From Marsupella aquatica (Eukaryota; Marchantiophyta), in the NCBI GenBank assembly GCA_973895155.1, contig OZ316895.1, forward strand, positions 21,576,001-21,640,000: a stretch of 64,000 bases of DNA, written 5' to 3'. This document shows positions 1 through 12,811 of this stretch, one piece after another (positions within the stretch are counted from its first letter, which is position 1; each line of letters starts with the position of its first letter). Position numbers and translations under genes: made by a program. The notes beneath the pieces are model-generated. The model saw nothing but the letters and a program-made list of their open reading frames with translations. It searched no databases and was not told the origin of the DNA.

Positions 1-929
1 AAGTGACATAATAACAAAACTCGCAGGCCAGATTGTACAAATGAGTCAGCACAAGTTTGCTTCAAATGTTATCGAGAAGTGCCTGGAGTTTGGAGGTCCA
101 GCTGAGCGCCAAATTTTGATCAGCGAGATGCTTGGTCATACAGATGAGAACGAGCCCCTGCAGGTACTCTAAATACTACATGGGAACAGTTTCCTACCCT
201 TAGTCCTAGTTTGGGAGTGTTGGTTTCTTTGAACGGCCCACTTTCACGCAAGGGTCATGCAATGGCTTCGACATTCACGTTCATTCCCTGAATCCGGACC
301 TGTCGAGCGCACTAGTATAGTATCTTGAGGTCAAGCATGTTGAGGAGATCATAATATTACAAGTAGTGAACTGGTACGGCAAAGACTGCTCTGGACAGTG
401 TCTTCGACACGGCAAAGGGTTGGGTCACGAGTTGGGGCCGCATTAAATCTGCTTGTTTTACTTGTTTGATTTTAACCATGAGGGTGCCAGCATTGCTAAT
501 CACACGTTTTGGCGATTTGCAGGCCATGATGAAAGATCAATTTGCGAACTATGTCGTACAAAAAGTCCTAGAGACTTGTGATGATCAGCAGCGAGAAATG
601 TTACTGTCTCGGATTCGTGTCCATTTACATGCCCTTAAAAAGTACACTTATGGCAAGCATATTGTTGCACGTGTTGAGAAACTAGTGGCTGCTGGAGGTA
701 AGCATTTCCAGACCAGAGGTGGCATATTTTTACTTTTAGTTCGTCTTGGAATATTTCTGCTAATAACCATTCAAAGAAATGACGGCACCAGTAATCTGAC
801 CGGAAGAGTGTCAATATGTTCAAGCTCCTACCTTAATGCTGGAAATGAATGTTGATGACAGAGAGACGGAGTGCAACTGCAGCATACAACAACAATTTGG
901 CTCACATGGCAGCAGCTGCATCTTCTTGA
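1..929 (+). CDS. Pumilio-family RNA-binding protein, C-terminal exons (partial)
   Basis: This is the 3' end of a Pumilio (PUF) gene, whose product binds UGUA-type elements in mRNA 3'UTRs and represses or destabilises the message. Three exons are visible: <1-163 (open from base 2), 523-697 and 862-929, joined by GT-AG introns with matching phases and ending in TGA at 927-929. The first exon encodes a PUF repeat with the base-reading segment SNVIEKC. The second encodes the last repeat, with NYVVQKV, followed by the usual terminal helix ([19 protein letters not shown]). By the known PUF code, SN..E reads G and NY..Q reads U, so these look like repeats 7 and 8 contacting the 5' UG of a target. 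The tail is short and Ala-rich ([12 protein letters not shown]..., ending AAAASS). The upstream repeats and N-terminus are outside the window. Family assignment is secure; which paralogue is not. Confidence 0.93.
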
Positions 930-3925
930 CCTGGACGTTGGCATGTTTTGGTGGACTCGGGAGCTTTGACTTCATTCGTTCTGCAGTCAAGGGGGATTGT
1001 TCCATATACCAACTGTGAAGCTGCCTTGTGTCCAAATACATTGAGCTTGAAGCCCAAGACTCTGGAGGTATCACCAAGCATGGGTTTGTGAAGGGCAGGC
1101 CTCGTCAAGTGAGTAGTGGTATCAGAAGCCTGGTCTCATTTTCATCAGTATATATAGTGTATTAGTGTATCATTCTACCCAACTTGAATATGAGATGGAG
1201 GGAGCCTGTAATGGTTGGGTGGGTGGAGGGTGGGGAGAGGGTGACTCAGCTTGTACCGGAATGTATCTTGGATAGTTGTTTGTGGTTCTTGTAAGTAATG
1301 GCTCCTTCTGAGGGTAGCAAGTGTTGTGAAGGTTTCAAATGTCTTCAGCTTCTGGCCTTGGATTTTACTGTCTTTCAAAGATGGTGAAAATTTATCCACG
1401 TTAAAAGTAGGGTGAAAAGGTGGGGTAAGAAGCTTGTGTGTGTCCAGTAGAAATTGGTGACTGCAGGAGTAGCTTTAACTGGCAGTGTATAAAGCGAGTG
1501 TGCCGATTGCCAACTGTACAGACTCACAGATATAGGTGTCATGGTGGCAAGAGCGTTGGGTGATCAATTAGAGGATCAGCTGGGCTGCTTTAAGCTTTAT
1601 GAAGGGAATTTGCCCCGTAGCTGTGCTGTATGTTGCAGCTCAAGGGGTTTGGGTATAATGTGTGCAATGAGAGCCTGCATAGGCTGTAAATAGGACCCCT
1701 CCTATTGGAAGGGCTACTACTTCGCATTGGGAGTGTTCATCCACGGTGGGGTTTCACACCGTATGTGGTTCTTATTGCCACAAAATTTCCATTGCTTAGT
1801 CCAATGTAGTGCATGTCCCTCTGAAATATAATTTATTAGCAAGTTTCTGTAGCAGCCCAATCTTCAAATACAGCAAACTGGTTATACACTATGACTCTTT
1901 ATCCTGCTCTTCTCACTTGGGAAGTGGCATTTGTAAATTTCAGTAAATGTTTGAGTGATCACTCATCTTTAAAGCTATCAAGTTCAGACTCATTATTGTG
2001 ATTTTTCATGTCGCTGCTTCATAACTGGGATGATAGTCTTTGTGAGATATGATCTGAGCTCTGCCTTTTTATCACTGGTGATAGCAGTAGGTCAGACTTG
2101 CTGAGATCTGCCGTGAAGTCGCTTCCTTCGAGATAATCCATTACCTACCAATTCCACTAATGTCCTCTGTGATCAATTGAGACAAAAAAAACTATTGCCT
2201 TGGTTAGACTAGGAATAGATGACCTCTGTGGATTGTCAAGCATATTATATATTACCATCGTCAGGGTTTCTGCAATATAATAATGCATTATCCACATGCA
2301 GAATTGCAAGTTTCTGAAAGCCAGTGGATCGAGGTGCTCTGAAGTAGATTGGGCTTAGTGTGTGCCAGTTCCTGCTTTGGTTGTCTTAATTCTTGGTTGG
2401 AGGTCTTCTGGATTGTCTAGCAGTAGTGACTCCAGACGATCTGTTTGTTTTCATTGGTCCGGATAGAAAGTGCTTTGGAACCATTGTCTGAAGTCTGAAC
2501 GTAATACAGGCCGAGGGTAAGTTCTTAGAGCATCCCCCCAAGTCTATGATTGTGCTCCACCATTGCTAAACCGGGGAGTTGACCAAGTCCAATCTGCTCG
2601 CCCACAAAAAATTGGAGGTACCATTTGCCCAAATCCTCCAATCTGATGGGCACATCTTGAACCACGTGGTGAGAATCCAGATTAGTTGCCATAATACTAT
2701 TTTCAAATCTCAAAAAGTACTGCAGAGAGACATTACATGGTAAGGCCGCGTTCTAATTCAGGGCAGGTGCAAATTCGAACCAAATAATCTGAGTCAGTAC
2801 ATAGTTGGGACCTATAGTCAGCCTATTTTGGAGCCTATGGTTACAGTATCTGTGGTTTCAATTTCCTTCAAACTCAGGCAGATGGTAGCAGGTGGGTCAG
2901 TCTACAAGGATGTCGGGTCATTGTCCACACACTGCACCACCATGTCTTTGTAGGCAAACAAAGTGGATATCATGGAATTTCCTCTTTTTATGTTGAATGC
3001 ACAGTTAAGTCGCATAGAAAGTGGGATATCATGCAAGTTTATGGTTGTGTTGAATGCACATTTCACTAACATGTAAAAATCAATACAGGAGTCGAGGTTT
3101 CTCTAGAACAGGAACAAGCGGGGTGTCAAGCAACATCAAGACTCGTCTGGTGTGAGAAGACGGTACATCAAGTGAACCCTAGACAGGCACAAAGAAACAC
3201 TGTCCTCACCACAATTTCATCCTGAACTAACCAAAAAAAATTAGAACCACAAACGTAAGACATAAAATCGCACATCCAAAGTTGACATCAGATGCACTCA
3301 GGTACTCATCCTAAGTACAGTTTCCAAGGCTAACCCAGAAAACAATATCTGCACCTGCAGAATCCTTCCATCTTCATATATTGGATCCATACTTGCAAGA
3401 CATACTCATGTGCAACTACCAAAAACTCATGAGGATGCGTTATATGGATTCAATTTAAAACTCTACTCCCTTCAGGTATCTAAGTACATATCTCCTGAAA
3501 AATTGTTAGCATTTCTCCCATCTACCATACAAATCTTCCTGCTAACAACTTTACCAATAATGGGATAGAACCATTATTTGATAAAATCTATTTTGTTCAG
3601 TCATCGTACTTCCCGGTCATCCATAGTCTGACTTGAAGGGTTCAAGACTTAGTAAATTTTGTATCTTCATGCAGGAAGAAGGTAGGCTAATGAACATGGG
3701 CTTTGAGGCCTTTTGAATTGGCTGAGCTCAACAAGAAAATCCAGTCGGAATTTGCATGGGGTGTGGGTCATGTTGATGTGATGCATCAAACATTGCATCA
3801 CATCATGTTGGCTTTGAGTTGGCTCATGTGTATGGTCACAACTATGGCACGCTCTGCACCATTTTCAAGTTTGAGTTGAAGTCCAAAGACACCAGGTTGG
3901 GACGTGGCTTGGAGGAGAATGACTG

Positions 3926-4456
3926 ATGTTGCTAATGATGATCTTTGAGTTGGTTTTACATATGAGTCAAGACAAAAAGATATCATGTGACTATGATCAT
4001 TAGTGACCTCAAATGCCAAGTCTTACACTTGGTCTAATGTTGAAGCCTATTGCATTGTAGATGAAAGAGAGGAATGGTGGAGAGCTGACAATTACATCCC
4101 AGGAAAACTTAGTGCTTTGCAAGGTTGGATGGTTGGTTTGTTCGACGGATGCAATGGGGAAATTTCATTTGGCTGGTAAATTTTGTCATATCTTCCAAGA
4201 TTGTAGCAAGGTTGCCAGCAAGCTCGTTCAGGAATGCTACCAACCTTGCTAACAATGTTCTTCAAGTTGCTTTTACATCTGAGTGAAGACAAAAAGATAT
4301 CATGTGACTGTGGTCGTTGATGACATTGCTAACTATATTTTTGAACAAATGAAGTCTCCCAACATTTATCGATCACTATATATAATGAATCCGGGAATGA
4401 TTCCTACAGACACACATTCAAACATTGCTAACCATACATTTGAACAAATGAAGTCA
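3926..4456 (+). repeat. Local direct duplications (about 80 bp and 34 bp)
   Basis: The segment 3926-4006 (gttgctaatgatgatctttg..., containing gacaaaaagatatcatgtga) recurs with about 20 percent differences at 4245-4323. A second pair, acattgctaact/ccata.. followed by ttgaacaaatgaagtc, lies at 4322-4355 and 4423-4456. The two pairs chain together, so the block has grown by more than one duplication step. No coding potential was recognised. Confidence 0.7.
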
Positions 4457-6150
4457 CATCAAATTTTTTTGATTAATGTCATGATTCATACAGACGTCCC
4501 TAGAGAACATGAGGATGCCCAGCTGCACTGGAGCCAAGTCAGTACATGTAGCAATGAGGAAATGTCAAATTAAAACAAAGATTGGACTTGTGGAGGTTGC
4601 GTATCAGATTGCTGGATATTGTGAATGAGCTCATGGAATTAATTGAGGCAATGGACACACACTTTGGGAGCCTCAATTGTCTTAGGGAGCTTCAGATTTG
4701 TTTTTGACCCTAAACCCCAGATTACAGGTACATATGCTGAGCACCAAAAGCTCCCTTCCCTAATGTCATGCCCTAAGTGCACAATAATCTCCATTTTCTG
4801 ATGTCATGGCCCCAAAAGCCCCAACCCAATTGGTGTCAATGTGTTGGTTTCTGTCTAATCTGCCTTTCCCTCGTGCCTGGTCATCTCCAGGGGCCAATGT
4901 CGCCTAGTATCATGCCCTCAACTTCCAATGGCATGCCCTACTGGAGCTACTGTAGGTCAGTAGGGTTGGCTTTGCTACAACTACTGCAGTGCCATCCCAA
5001 TTCAGAATTTTAATTATTTTAATTCCAAAACATAACAGAACACCAAAGCTTTGTTCTCCTGCTTTAGTTAAATTTCATATTAATGTATATTCTGAAAAGT
5101 CACTGTTTACATACTTGGAATGTTCACAAGCAATCTAAAATATTCTCACAAGCACTCTAACATATTTTGTTAAATAGATAACAAAATTTAAGGAATGATT
5201 GATCTTTGTGGGCAAAGTTTAATAATTGTTTATTTTTGTGGGCAAAACCGAGAGAAGTATATGCATGCTTGATGGGACCCTTGCCAATACATATTTACCT
5301 GATGGGCCACCTCTGACACTTGTGTCAGATGTTCTTGTAACAGTTCCTATAAGGTGTTTTAGCTTTATATGATCGGGTATATGATCACCAATTAGAGCTA
5401 CTGTGAACTATTACTGATGTCTTAGTTAGAGTTTATTGTACCCTCTATATGTTACTATCACACTTGTTACTTTTACACTTGTCACTTTCACAGAAGCTAT
5501 CTGCAAGGGGTTTTTACAATGTTGACATTTTTCTTTGTGCTTTTGTCTATGGAAGGAATTCACTACTTTTGACCATTTGCCCCAGCTGCAAGGTTCAACA
5601 ATTGTCCAAGTGGATCGAAGACAACATCGATGTTGTGTTATAATATCTAGACCCCCAAATTGTCCAAATATGGAAGAAACCAAGGATCCTCTATTTTGGT
5701 CGTTTCCTGTGTTGCAACTTTCAAAAAATTGATTAATTGTGAAACAAAGACAACATGGAATCAATCTTTGAAGTGCCCCGAAAAATGCCAATGCCCCCCT
5801 CCTTCTGCGATTAAAAACTGGCAACCTCTCTAAACTGATAGCAGCAGACAATAAATGCTCAAGACCCCCTAAAACCCTATAGCCACAATAAAATTTTGAC
5901 AACCTTCAAAACCCCTCTATAACGGGAAAATTTCAAACCTGCATGAACTAGACTAGAAATGTTGTACAAACCCGCTATCATGTACCGGCGGATCCCCTAA
6001 TACCCTATAATCATGTGAAAATATAGTGTATTGTTTTCAAGCATAGATGTACATGGAGTGGACTTTGACACCACTCAGTGTGGAGTGGGGCGGGAAATGC
6101 ATAGTGGACCATGCAGTGGAGTCACCACACAAGAACCATATGTACTAAAC

Positions 6151-6967
6151 CTAAGTAGGGGGCCTAGTTTGTAACAAAAGGGGCCTAGTTTGTAACAAAA
6201 GGTTTGTGGCTGTCCCATCATGCATATACTTGAATCCTGGATGGTAGTCAGGTCCAAATCTTAATAATTCCTTATCCTTGTGTGCAAACCAGTATGGCAC
6301 TATAGTAGTATATATGCCTGGCAATTTTTTCTGAGCTCTTACATGGGTTTTGTGACATTTAACAGACCCTCCATGTAGTATGAACTGCTCATTAGGGGGA
6401 TACAAGAGGGTTACACGATGTAGTGCAAACATGCAGGACTAACATCTACCTTTTCCTCATGGAACAGATGGTTTTGTCCCAGATCAGGTTTCTGACACAA
6501 GATGCCCCCTTACTGGTCTTAGCGACCTTAGTGGGGAATCACACAAACCTCGTTACAACTGTTGCTTGTCTTTCCTAGTTGCACTTTCACGATGTGGCCA
6601 GGAGGAGCAGAGCTGGTCTTCCAAGTTTGGACTTTGATGCCAATGCCATCTAATGAAACAACCATATTTAGTGAATCCACACTGGTGTTACAAAAGGGCC
6701 AAAACCTCTCCCACCGTTTAACTTTCCAGTCAAAGTCAGTGCCCTCCTCTGTGATGATAGTCTTCTCCACAATCTCAGGAAAAATAACACTAAGTTTTGG
6801 TGAGTTCTCGTGTTACCAGAACTAGATGTTGACAGTGGTGGTTTAAGGCCTTGTTTTCCAATTCTTGCTTCAGACTGCTTCCTGGCTTCCACCTTGTTTT
6901 CCAAGAGCTTCCTTCTCTGTTTATCAACGACTTCCAGGTTCACATTCAGGTGCAGCTGGGGCTCCAT
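6151..6967 (-). pseudogene. Possible decayed coding sequence of unknown family
   Basis: Reading the minus strand, 6967 down to about 6790 gives a charged, helix-like stretch (..EVVDKQRRKLLENKVEARKQ..). A +1 shift near 6790 then opens a second frame running to 6528 (..FPEIVEKTIITEEGTDF.. and ..VVSLDGIGIKVQTW..). A further frame covers 6432-6151. The amino acid composition looks like real protein and the frame break looks like decay, but I recognise no domain. A perfect tandem copy of a 21-bp unit (gggcctagtttgtaacaaaag) at about 6160-6201 lies in the last frame. It may be a fragment of a transposon gene. Confidence 0.3.
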
Positions 6968-7800
6968 GACATTCCTTCACTTGCACTTCGTGCTCATTGG
7001 CCATCACGGCATAATCCACCTCTCAGCACCGTTCCGTCTGTCAAACTGGATACTGTACCTGTGCCCTAATCTTTCCATCAGCGGTCAGACTTGCTTGCTG
7101 CTAAACCTGTCCCTGTTCTGCTTCTGTATTTTGGTGACATCTTCTCCCCTTTTTCTCACTCCCTTATTTCTGCAAATTAGGACGAAGACCGCAAATGACT
7201 AATCTCACCATGCTCAAAGAGATCACCTCTCCTGAAGCAGATGTATCCTAAACAATGGATGTGTGGGTGACATCGATAGGATGTCAAACAAGTTAACTAC
7301 AGCAGCAAATCAAAACAACGTATTCAGATTCCATAATGCAAGTAGAGTATAGAAAGCACCAGACGAAATCCGTTCAAGCATCATTCCACAGAAATCTGGC
7401 CATACTTTTGAAGGCGCCAATTACTTTCAAGTCTTAGCCATGCAGCCTACTAGTATGGCCTACGACAGAGCTCTCCAAAGGGGAGCCCGCCCGTGAGCAT
7501 GACCAACATCACACTGCCTAACCTACCTGTCACCCTTAAATGAATAAATGTGAATACCTCACTTTGGTCTCCAGAGGACCAAAGAAGGAGAGCCCAAAAC
7601 AAGGGCACGTACAAAGGATGAGCACATAAATTTCAGGTGTGGACAGAGAACGACGACACTGCACTGCCTAAGACCCACGAATCATAACCAACTCGGAAAT
7701 GAAACTGCGGTATTTCTTGTTCAATACAAGACCTAATGCATTAAAATGGAGTAACAATACCTGTGTCGGCACTACATATCATACAGACTTCCAATTTACT

Positions 7801-10682
7801 CTAGCTCACTTGAGTAATCTCGTTCCTCTGAGCTTCCTGGGATGCATTGAACGCGGGGTTTACGATTGCTGGGCTCACTTCTGTGGCGGAAGTTGAGTTC
7901 GACTCTTTCTCTGATCCATTCTTTACATCAGAAGTGCTCAACACAGCTGAAGGCAGCTGTGGCTGCACATCACCGCCAGTCTGCGCCAACGCACCGTTCT
8001 GCAATGAGGACTGGGATAGTAAGGTAACCTGGGACACCTCCTGAGAATTTTGACTCGCCGTTTGATTGGCTACTGGGGGATTGTTCTCTGTTCCTGCCGA
8101 TTCTACAGGTTGCGATTCCCTTGCTGAATCGGCGGGCGGCACAGGAGCAGGTTGCTTGGATTCACTGGCCAGAAGAGTTTGAGAGACGAGAACACTGAGT
8201 TTTGCAATAGCCGACATAGGATCTTGATCGCCATGTTCCACTGACGGTTCCTCAGTACGGACCTTCTTTCGATCTGGCTCATCTGCCCCTTGATCTTGCC
8301 CTGTCGCAGGTTCTTTAGTTTCTGGTGGGCCGGATGCAGGGTCCGTACATGTAGTGACTGTGAGCAGTGAAGTGGATTCCGGGACACCTGAAGGTTCTGC
8401 CTTGGAAACACTACCACCATACTTATTTTGGTCCTCAATGATCTTTTGAAGATACTTGCCATGTGCTTCAATTCGGAGCTGCAGTTGCCTTTGAACCTGC
8501 ATAAGGTCAAAATGCTATAAGAGACCGGCACAACTCACCTACAGCTATCGCAGCAAACTCAACACGTCAAGCAATGGAAAATATGTTTCAATGCGGATGT
8601 GCAAGAATCACACCAGGCATAAGGATGAAAAATGTACAGCTTACCTCCAACTGCTCATGGAGTCTCTTTTGAACTTCTAGTTGCAGACGCAAAGCTTCTG
8701 TCACCTGCATGCCACTGCAGATCCCAGAAAAGAACTGTCATATCCCTCATTCTATGTTATCACTACACTGCTCCACGATTTAAGTTGCCGTTGTCAACAA
8801 CATTGTGAAGCCATTTTTTTCTTGATTTTAAACATTAGCCTACTTTCTGACTACTGTAGGATATTTCGTGGCTAACACTCCCCCATAGTGCACTAGGTGG
8901 TGGCGAATGAATCAGATTTTAAGGTGGGTGATTGGCTAATTTTCACCCACAAAAAGATGGCAGTGATACTCATTTGGAAGGCCCACCAAATTTAGCAAAC
9001 GATGGAAATCCAACATCTCCATTCCTTCTCATAGATTTCTTTCAAAATTTTACTTAAGAACTCCATCAAGTGCGTATGAGAACTTACGCATTCTGGTCCA
9101 GAAGCTGCAGCATGTCCTGGTTTCTTTTCTTTTCTGTCTTCAATTCTTGAGATTCTGGTGGATCCCTTGCCAGCCTATATTTCTACAAACATCAACGGTG
9201 AAAAAGTTAAGAAAAGCGAGCCTCCACTGCATTGCACGCCCAAGCCAGTGAACAGAAGTAGCAGATGATGATGAGGATACCTGAAGGTGGCTTTTGACAT
9301 GGTATATAGTGAGGCCATCCACTTCCATTTCTCTCAGTACACCCTTAGGTGTTGCCTCTGTAAGCCAGGGCAGAAGAAGTATAAGTACATGCCCCTGTAA
9401 TCAACTGCCTGCAAATAGCTACGACTGTACATCTATAAAGAGCATTCAACTCCCAGTCTCTTGCCCTTGCGAGAATCATCTAACACAAACAAGTTATATT
9501 TCAGACGTGAAAGAAGCGTTGTTCACCAGGATGCTAGAGCACGTCACTTACTATCAGCACCGCCAAGATGGGCGACAGCCTCCACAAAGCGTTCATGAAG
9601 CTCAGGTGTCCATCTCAAACGTTGCTTGGCCGCAGCGGCTTCTGATGGACGTGGAGCATTTTGTTGTGGTTGCAGAACAATACCTGGTGCATTTTGTCCT
9701 TGAGACGGACCCCCTACGGCTACAATGCCTGAACCTGGATAGTCCCTAGGGTAGACAGGCTGCAATACAAGAATTTGCCAGTATAGGTCAGAAGTAGGCA
9801 AACAGCCTGTCAAGACCACAGCACCCTTCTCCAATAGCCCCGAAAAAGATAAAGAGGAAAGTGAGCTGTGAACGGCTTCGACTGACTCTTCTCATCGGCT
9901 CTTGTGCTTAAGTTATCAACACTTTGCAGTCAGTCGCTCAGCAGAATTGTGTCTCAACAAACTCAAAAGAGGGAGACGAGTTCAGAACGTACTCGATGCA
10001 TGGGTTCATTAGAATACTCGGTGCCGTCAAAATGGGTATAAATCTGTGTGATGCACCCATCTGCTGCAAGCTCTGACCAACCGTCCAAATAGTCATCTCC
10101 GGCCCCAGTTCCGAAGGGCTCATTTCCAGGAGATTCCACTATTCCAGCATCACTACAATCAGCTGTGGGAGATTCCAAAAACATCTGCAATTGATCACGC
10201 AATTCATCTTCCCCATCTTGTTTGGTTGCGTAAGGGTTCGTCGGTCTGTCCTCCGCCGGGTAGAGCGTCTGAGGGACGGCCTGATTGATGGCCTGAGGTT
10301 GTGAAGGAGTGGGAAACACAGGAGCGTGTGAAGATGAAGAAGGAGGTGGAGGAACGAGAGAAATTTGATTGGGGTAAGTGTGAGCGGAAGCATTGCGTGG
10401 GGGCCCGGGATTCAGCACGAGCGCTCGAGACTTTTTCTGGGGACCACCCTGGTGCGCAATGAGGTACCCCCCCGAGCCTTGCTGCTGCTGGTGTTGCATC
10501 GGGGGAGACTGAGTATGAGCCTGAGGATGAGGATGAGGAGACGACTGAACCTGCGATTGACGATGGCCGGAAGGCGACCCTTTGTTGTTGTGCAAGTGTT
10601 GGTGGTAAGTAGGAAGCGAAGGAGGCATAGCGAAAGGCGGTGGCTGCTGGCCCCAGTTGGATTGCACCTTTTGCCTATTCAT
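7801..10682 (-). CDS. PHR/PHL-type MYB-CC transcription factor, copy A
   Basis: This encodes a nuclear factor of the phosphate-starvation-response (PHR1/PHL) family, which binds P1BS-type sites (GNATATNC) as a dimer and is restrained by SPX proteins when phosphate is sufficient. Six exons on the minus strand: 10682-9993, 9759-9552, 9357-9281, 9182-9088, 8714-8645, 8496-7801. Phases agree throughout and give 611 aa. The first 230 residues are Gln/His/Pro/Ser-rich. The MYB-like domain is about residues 275-332 (KQRLRWTPELHERFVEAV.. then ..GLTIYHVKSHLQKYRLA). The MYB-CC coiled coil follows at about 357-405, with the signature LHEQLE at 375-380. The tail is low-complexity Ser/Thr/Gln-rich. The ATG at 10682 is chosen because it aligns with the ATG at 19126 in copy B. 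An upstream ATG here opens only a 21-codon frame ending in TGA. No break is seen, so the gene looks functional. Confidence 0.93.
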
Positions 10683-12727
10683 GACATCATACGACGGAGG
10701 GAAGGCTAAAATTGGCCTGTGACGCTCCTGCTGCGCTGCCCCAATCCAGCATCAATCCTGACTCTTGTCACCTGTTTGTCGCTGCTTCTGCTCATAATTC
10801 TCCCCACGCCGCCCTTACCCTTGTTAGACAGTTTAAATTTAGAGGCCCTTCAGCAGTCACCAGAGCAAAAGAAAATGAGCACCGTATACGCCGTGTTCTA
10901 CCCTGCTTCACAATCTAATCTGCTCTCTTCTCTTTCTTCTTGCGTGTGCCTTGGAAGACACGAACACGGAGCCGAGACTACGCCCTTCCCCTCTCGGCAG
11001 AAATTCCCTTCCAAATGCGTGAAAGGCTGCCCTGTCCTGTTCTCCTCGTCCCCTTGCAGATAATTCCCGTCCTCGAGTGATAGAACTGCGCTGCTACCAG
11101 CCTATTTAGAAAGAAGTAATTTCTCTGGCGACCTACAATTTTTTCCGCTCGGCCCGTCTTGTAGACTACACACCTCGATTTCGAATCGCTAAGCCAGTGC
11201 CGCACCCTGTCGAGTCCTTACCTTCCTTCCTGTCGTAAGTTCCTTCCTGTCTTAAGTGTATGCCGACGTCTTCACCAGCTATCTATCCAGAAAACGCACG
11301 CCCATATCCTCTGTCGAACTTTACTTCGTCATCGTCCGTCCCGAGAAAGACGTTTATCTCACGGGCGCACCAATTGGAGTAGAATTTCTGTCCGCGCACG
11401 GAACCTAAGCCTTCTTTACATCGTCGACAATGATAGCCTGTCGAAGCTGGACACTGCGACCAGACGCTCTCTCGGTCTTCGGAGCAGCTGAACTATGAAA
11501 TTGGGGAGGGGCAATATGCACTAATTCCCTACGCCGCCAGTGACCTTCTCGAGGTTCTTCTCTTCACCTTCCTAATGAAATTGCCGGTGCTTCTTGACCC
11601 GAGCTGCGGAGCCAAGGCCCTCTCTATCCCTCTCCCGAGCGCTTCTAATTGAGCGCTGCAAATAATCGGCCTCCACATCTAAATTCCAATCAACAATGTG
11701 CAATCGCCGTGCAGCTCCTCCGCAACCACGAAACCCTTACCACCCACACCGCAAAATCACAACCGGCCGTTGCTCTCTTCGTCCGCCTCTGTTCCACCCT
11801 TCTCCTCCCTTCCTCTTCTCACAACAACAGCAACTCCGAAATAACGGGCGGACGTGCGATTACTACTGCTGAGTGAGCGGCTTCCTCTGTCCCTCTTCCT
11901 CCACACAGATAATCAATCAGTAGAGATGGAATATGGACCTTATCCACAAACCATGCACAATCCCTCGCCGGTAAAGTAAACCTCCTTCCTGCCTGCCTTC
12001 GTCCGTGGTTCCTCCCCTGATTACCTCGTCGTCGCAACTCTAATAATGTTCCTGCGTGACCCGCCTGTCCCTCACCTCACTCTCTCCTTCCTCTAGCCGT
12101 CGTTGCTCACTCCTTACACAAACGCCCGACCGACTTTGCTTTGAACGCTACCACTTTCCAAACCGAAGCAACACACCACAGCAGAGCAGAGCAGCGCAGA
12201 GCTTGCGTTCCTCCAACGAAGATCGAACCGCAGAGCGTATCTGAGTGACCTCCTTCCCTAGCTGGCTAACGGACTCTCACTCAACCTCTCACTCCACACC
12301 ACTCCAAATAACGAGTCCAACAATCCAATGTTCCAATCCACACCTCGCCTCGCTCAACTTCAGTCTCGGCAGAGCAGCAGCGGAGGGCCGAGAGTGAGAT
12401 GAGCACGAGGGAAGAAGAAGACGACAGGAACGGACGGAATCAAATCGGTGAGACGATTAGAAAAAGGGAGGAGACGACGACAAAATAAACAAGGTCCGTC
12501 CGCAGGATTCCCACGGCATGGATCACAATTCTCGCATCCCCGACCCCGACTCTGGTGACCGCCCGACCTCGAGCTCGTCTACTACTCCCGCTCGTCGCCA
12601 TCGCCACAATCGACACCGCCCTCGCTGCCTCTCTTCTCTCTGTGTGAGTGCAATATCTCCACTGCAGGCCTACAGTACTGTAGGGACGTTCCTGGTGCGG
12701 ACGAAAGAGAGGTGTGTGACGTAAGGA
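10683..12727 (-). promoter_or_regulatory. Upstream region (promoter and 5' leader) of PHR-like copy A
   Basis: About 2 kb upstream of the start codon is C/T-rich on the plus strand, richer in GC than the flanking DNA, and collinear with the region upstream of copy B. The retention of upstream similarity suggests both copies began with the same promoter. No coding exon is recognised; the frames that are open here are shadows of base composition. Just upstream of the start is a short uORF beginning at an ATG whose counterpart in copy B is in frame with the gene. I did not find a clear P1BS site (GNATATNC) by eye. Confidence 0.55.
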
Positions 12728-12811
12728 GGGCGTGTGGTCAGGGATGGGAGTCAATGGCTGTAAGTCCTTTGGCACGGTAGAAGATCTTTTTTGAGAAGAT
12801 CATAATATATT

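Larger units (their letters stand above)
930..7150. other. Pumilio 3'UTR, then intergenic DNA without a recognised gene
   Basis: Roughly the first 0.5-1 kb should be Pumilio 3'UTR, but I see no clear cleavage signal to end it. The rest is AT-rich with short open frames that resemble no family I know. A 158-codon open frame on the minus strand (5426-5902) contains a small repeat (VKVTSVKVTSV) that comes from short tandem repeats in the DNA, and I do not call it a gene. Small duplications near 3.9-4.5 kb and 6.16 kb and a possible coding remnant at 6151-6967 are listed separately. Confidence 0.6.
7160..12727. repeat. Segmental duplication, copy A (PHR-like gene plus flanks)
   Basis: Sequence from about 7160 to 12727 is collinear with 15805-21109. 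Homology covers the 3' flank, all six exons and five introns of the PHR-like gene, and about 2 kb upstream of the start codon. It begins near the shared aaattag.acg.agac.gcaaatga motif (7178 in copy A) and ends near the shared gtgtgtgacgtaagga motif. Non-coding parts still align by eye, so the duplication is not ancient. The two copies are in direct orientation, about 3.1 kb apart. Confidence 0.9.

Noticed and set aside
5426-5902. 158-codon minus-strand open frame
   Set aside because: No family resemblance, composition matches surrounding DNA, and one end is made of short tandem repeats.
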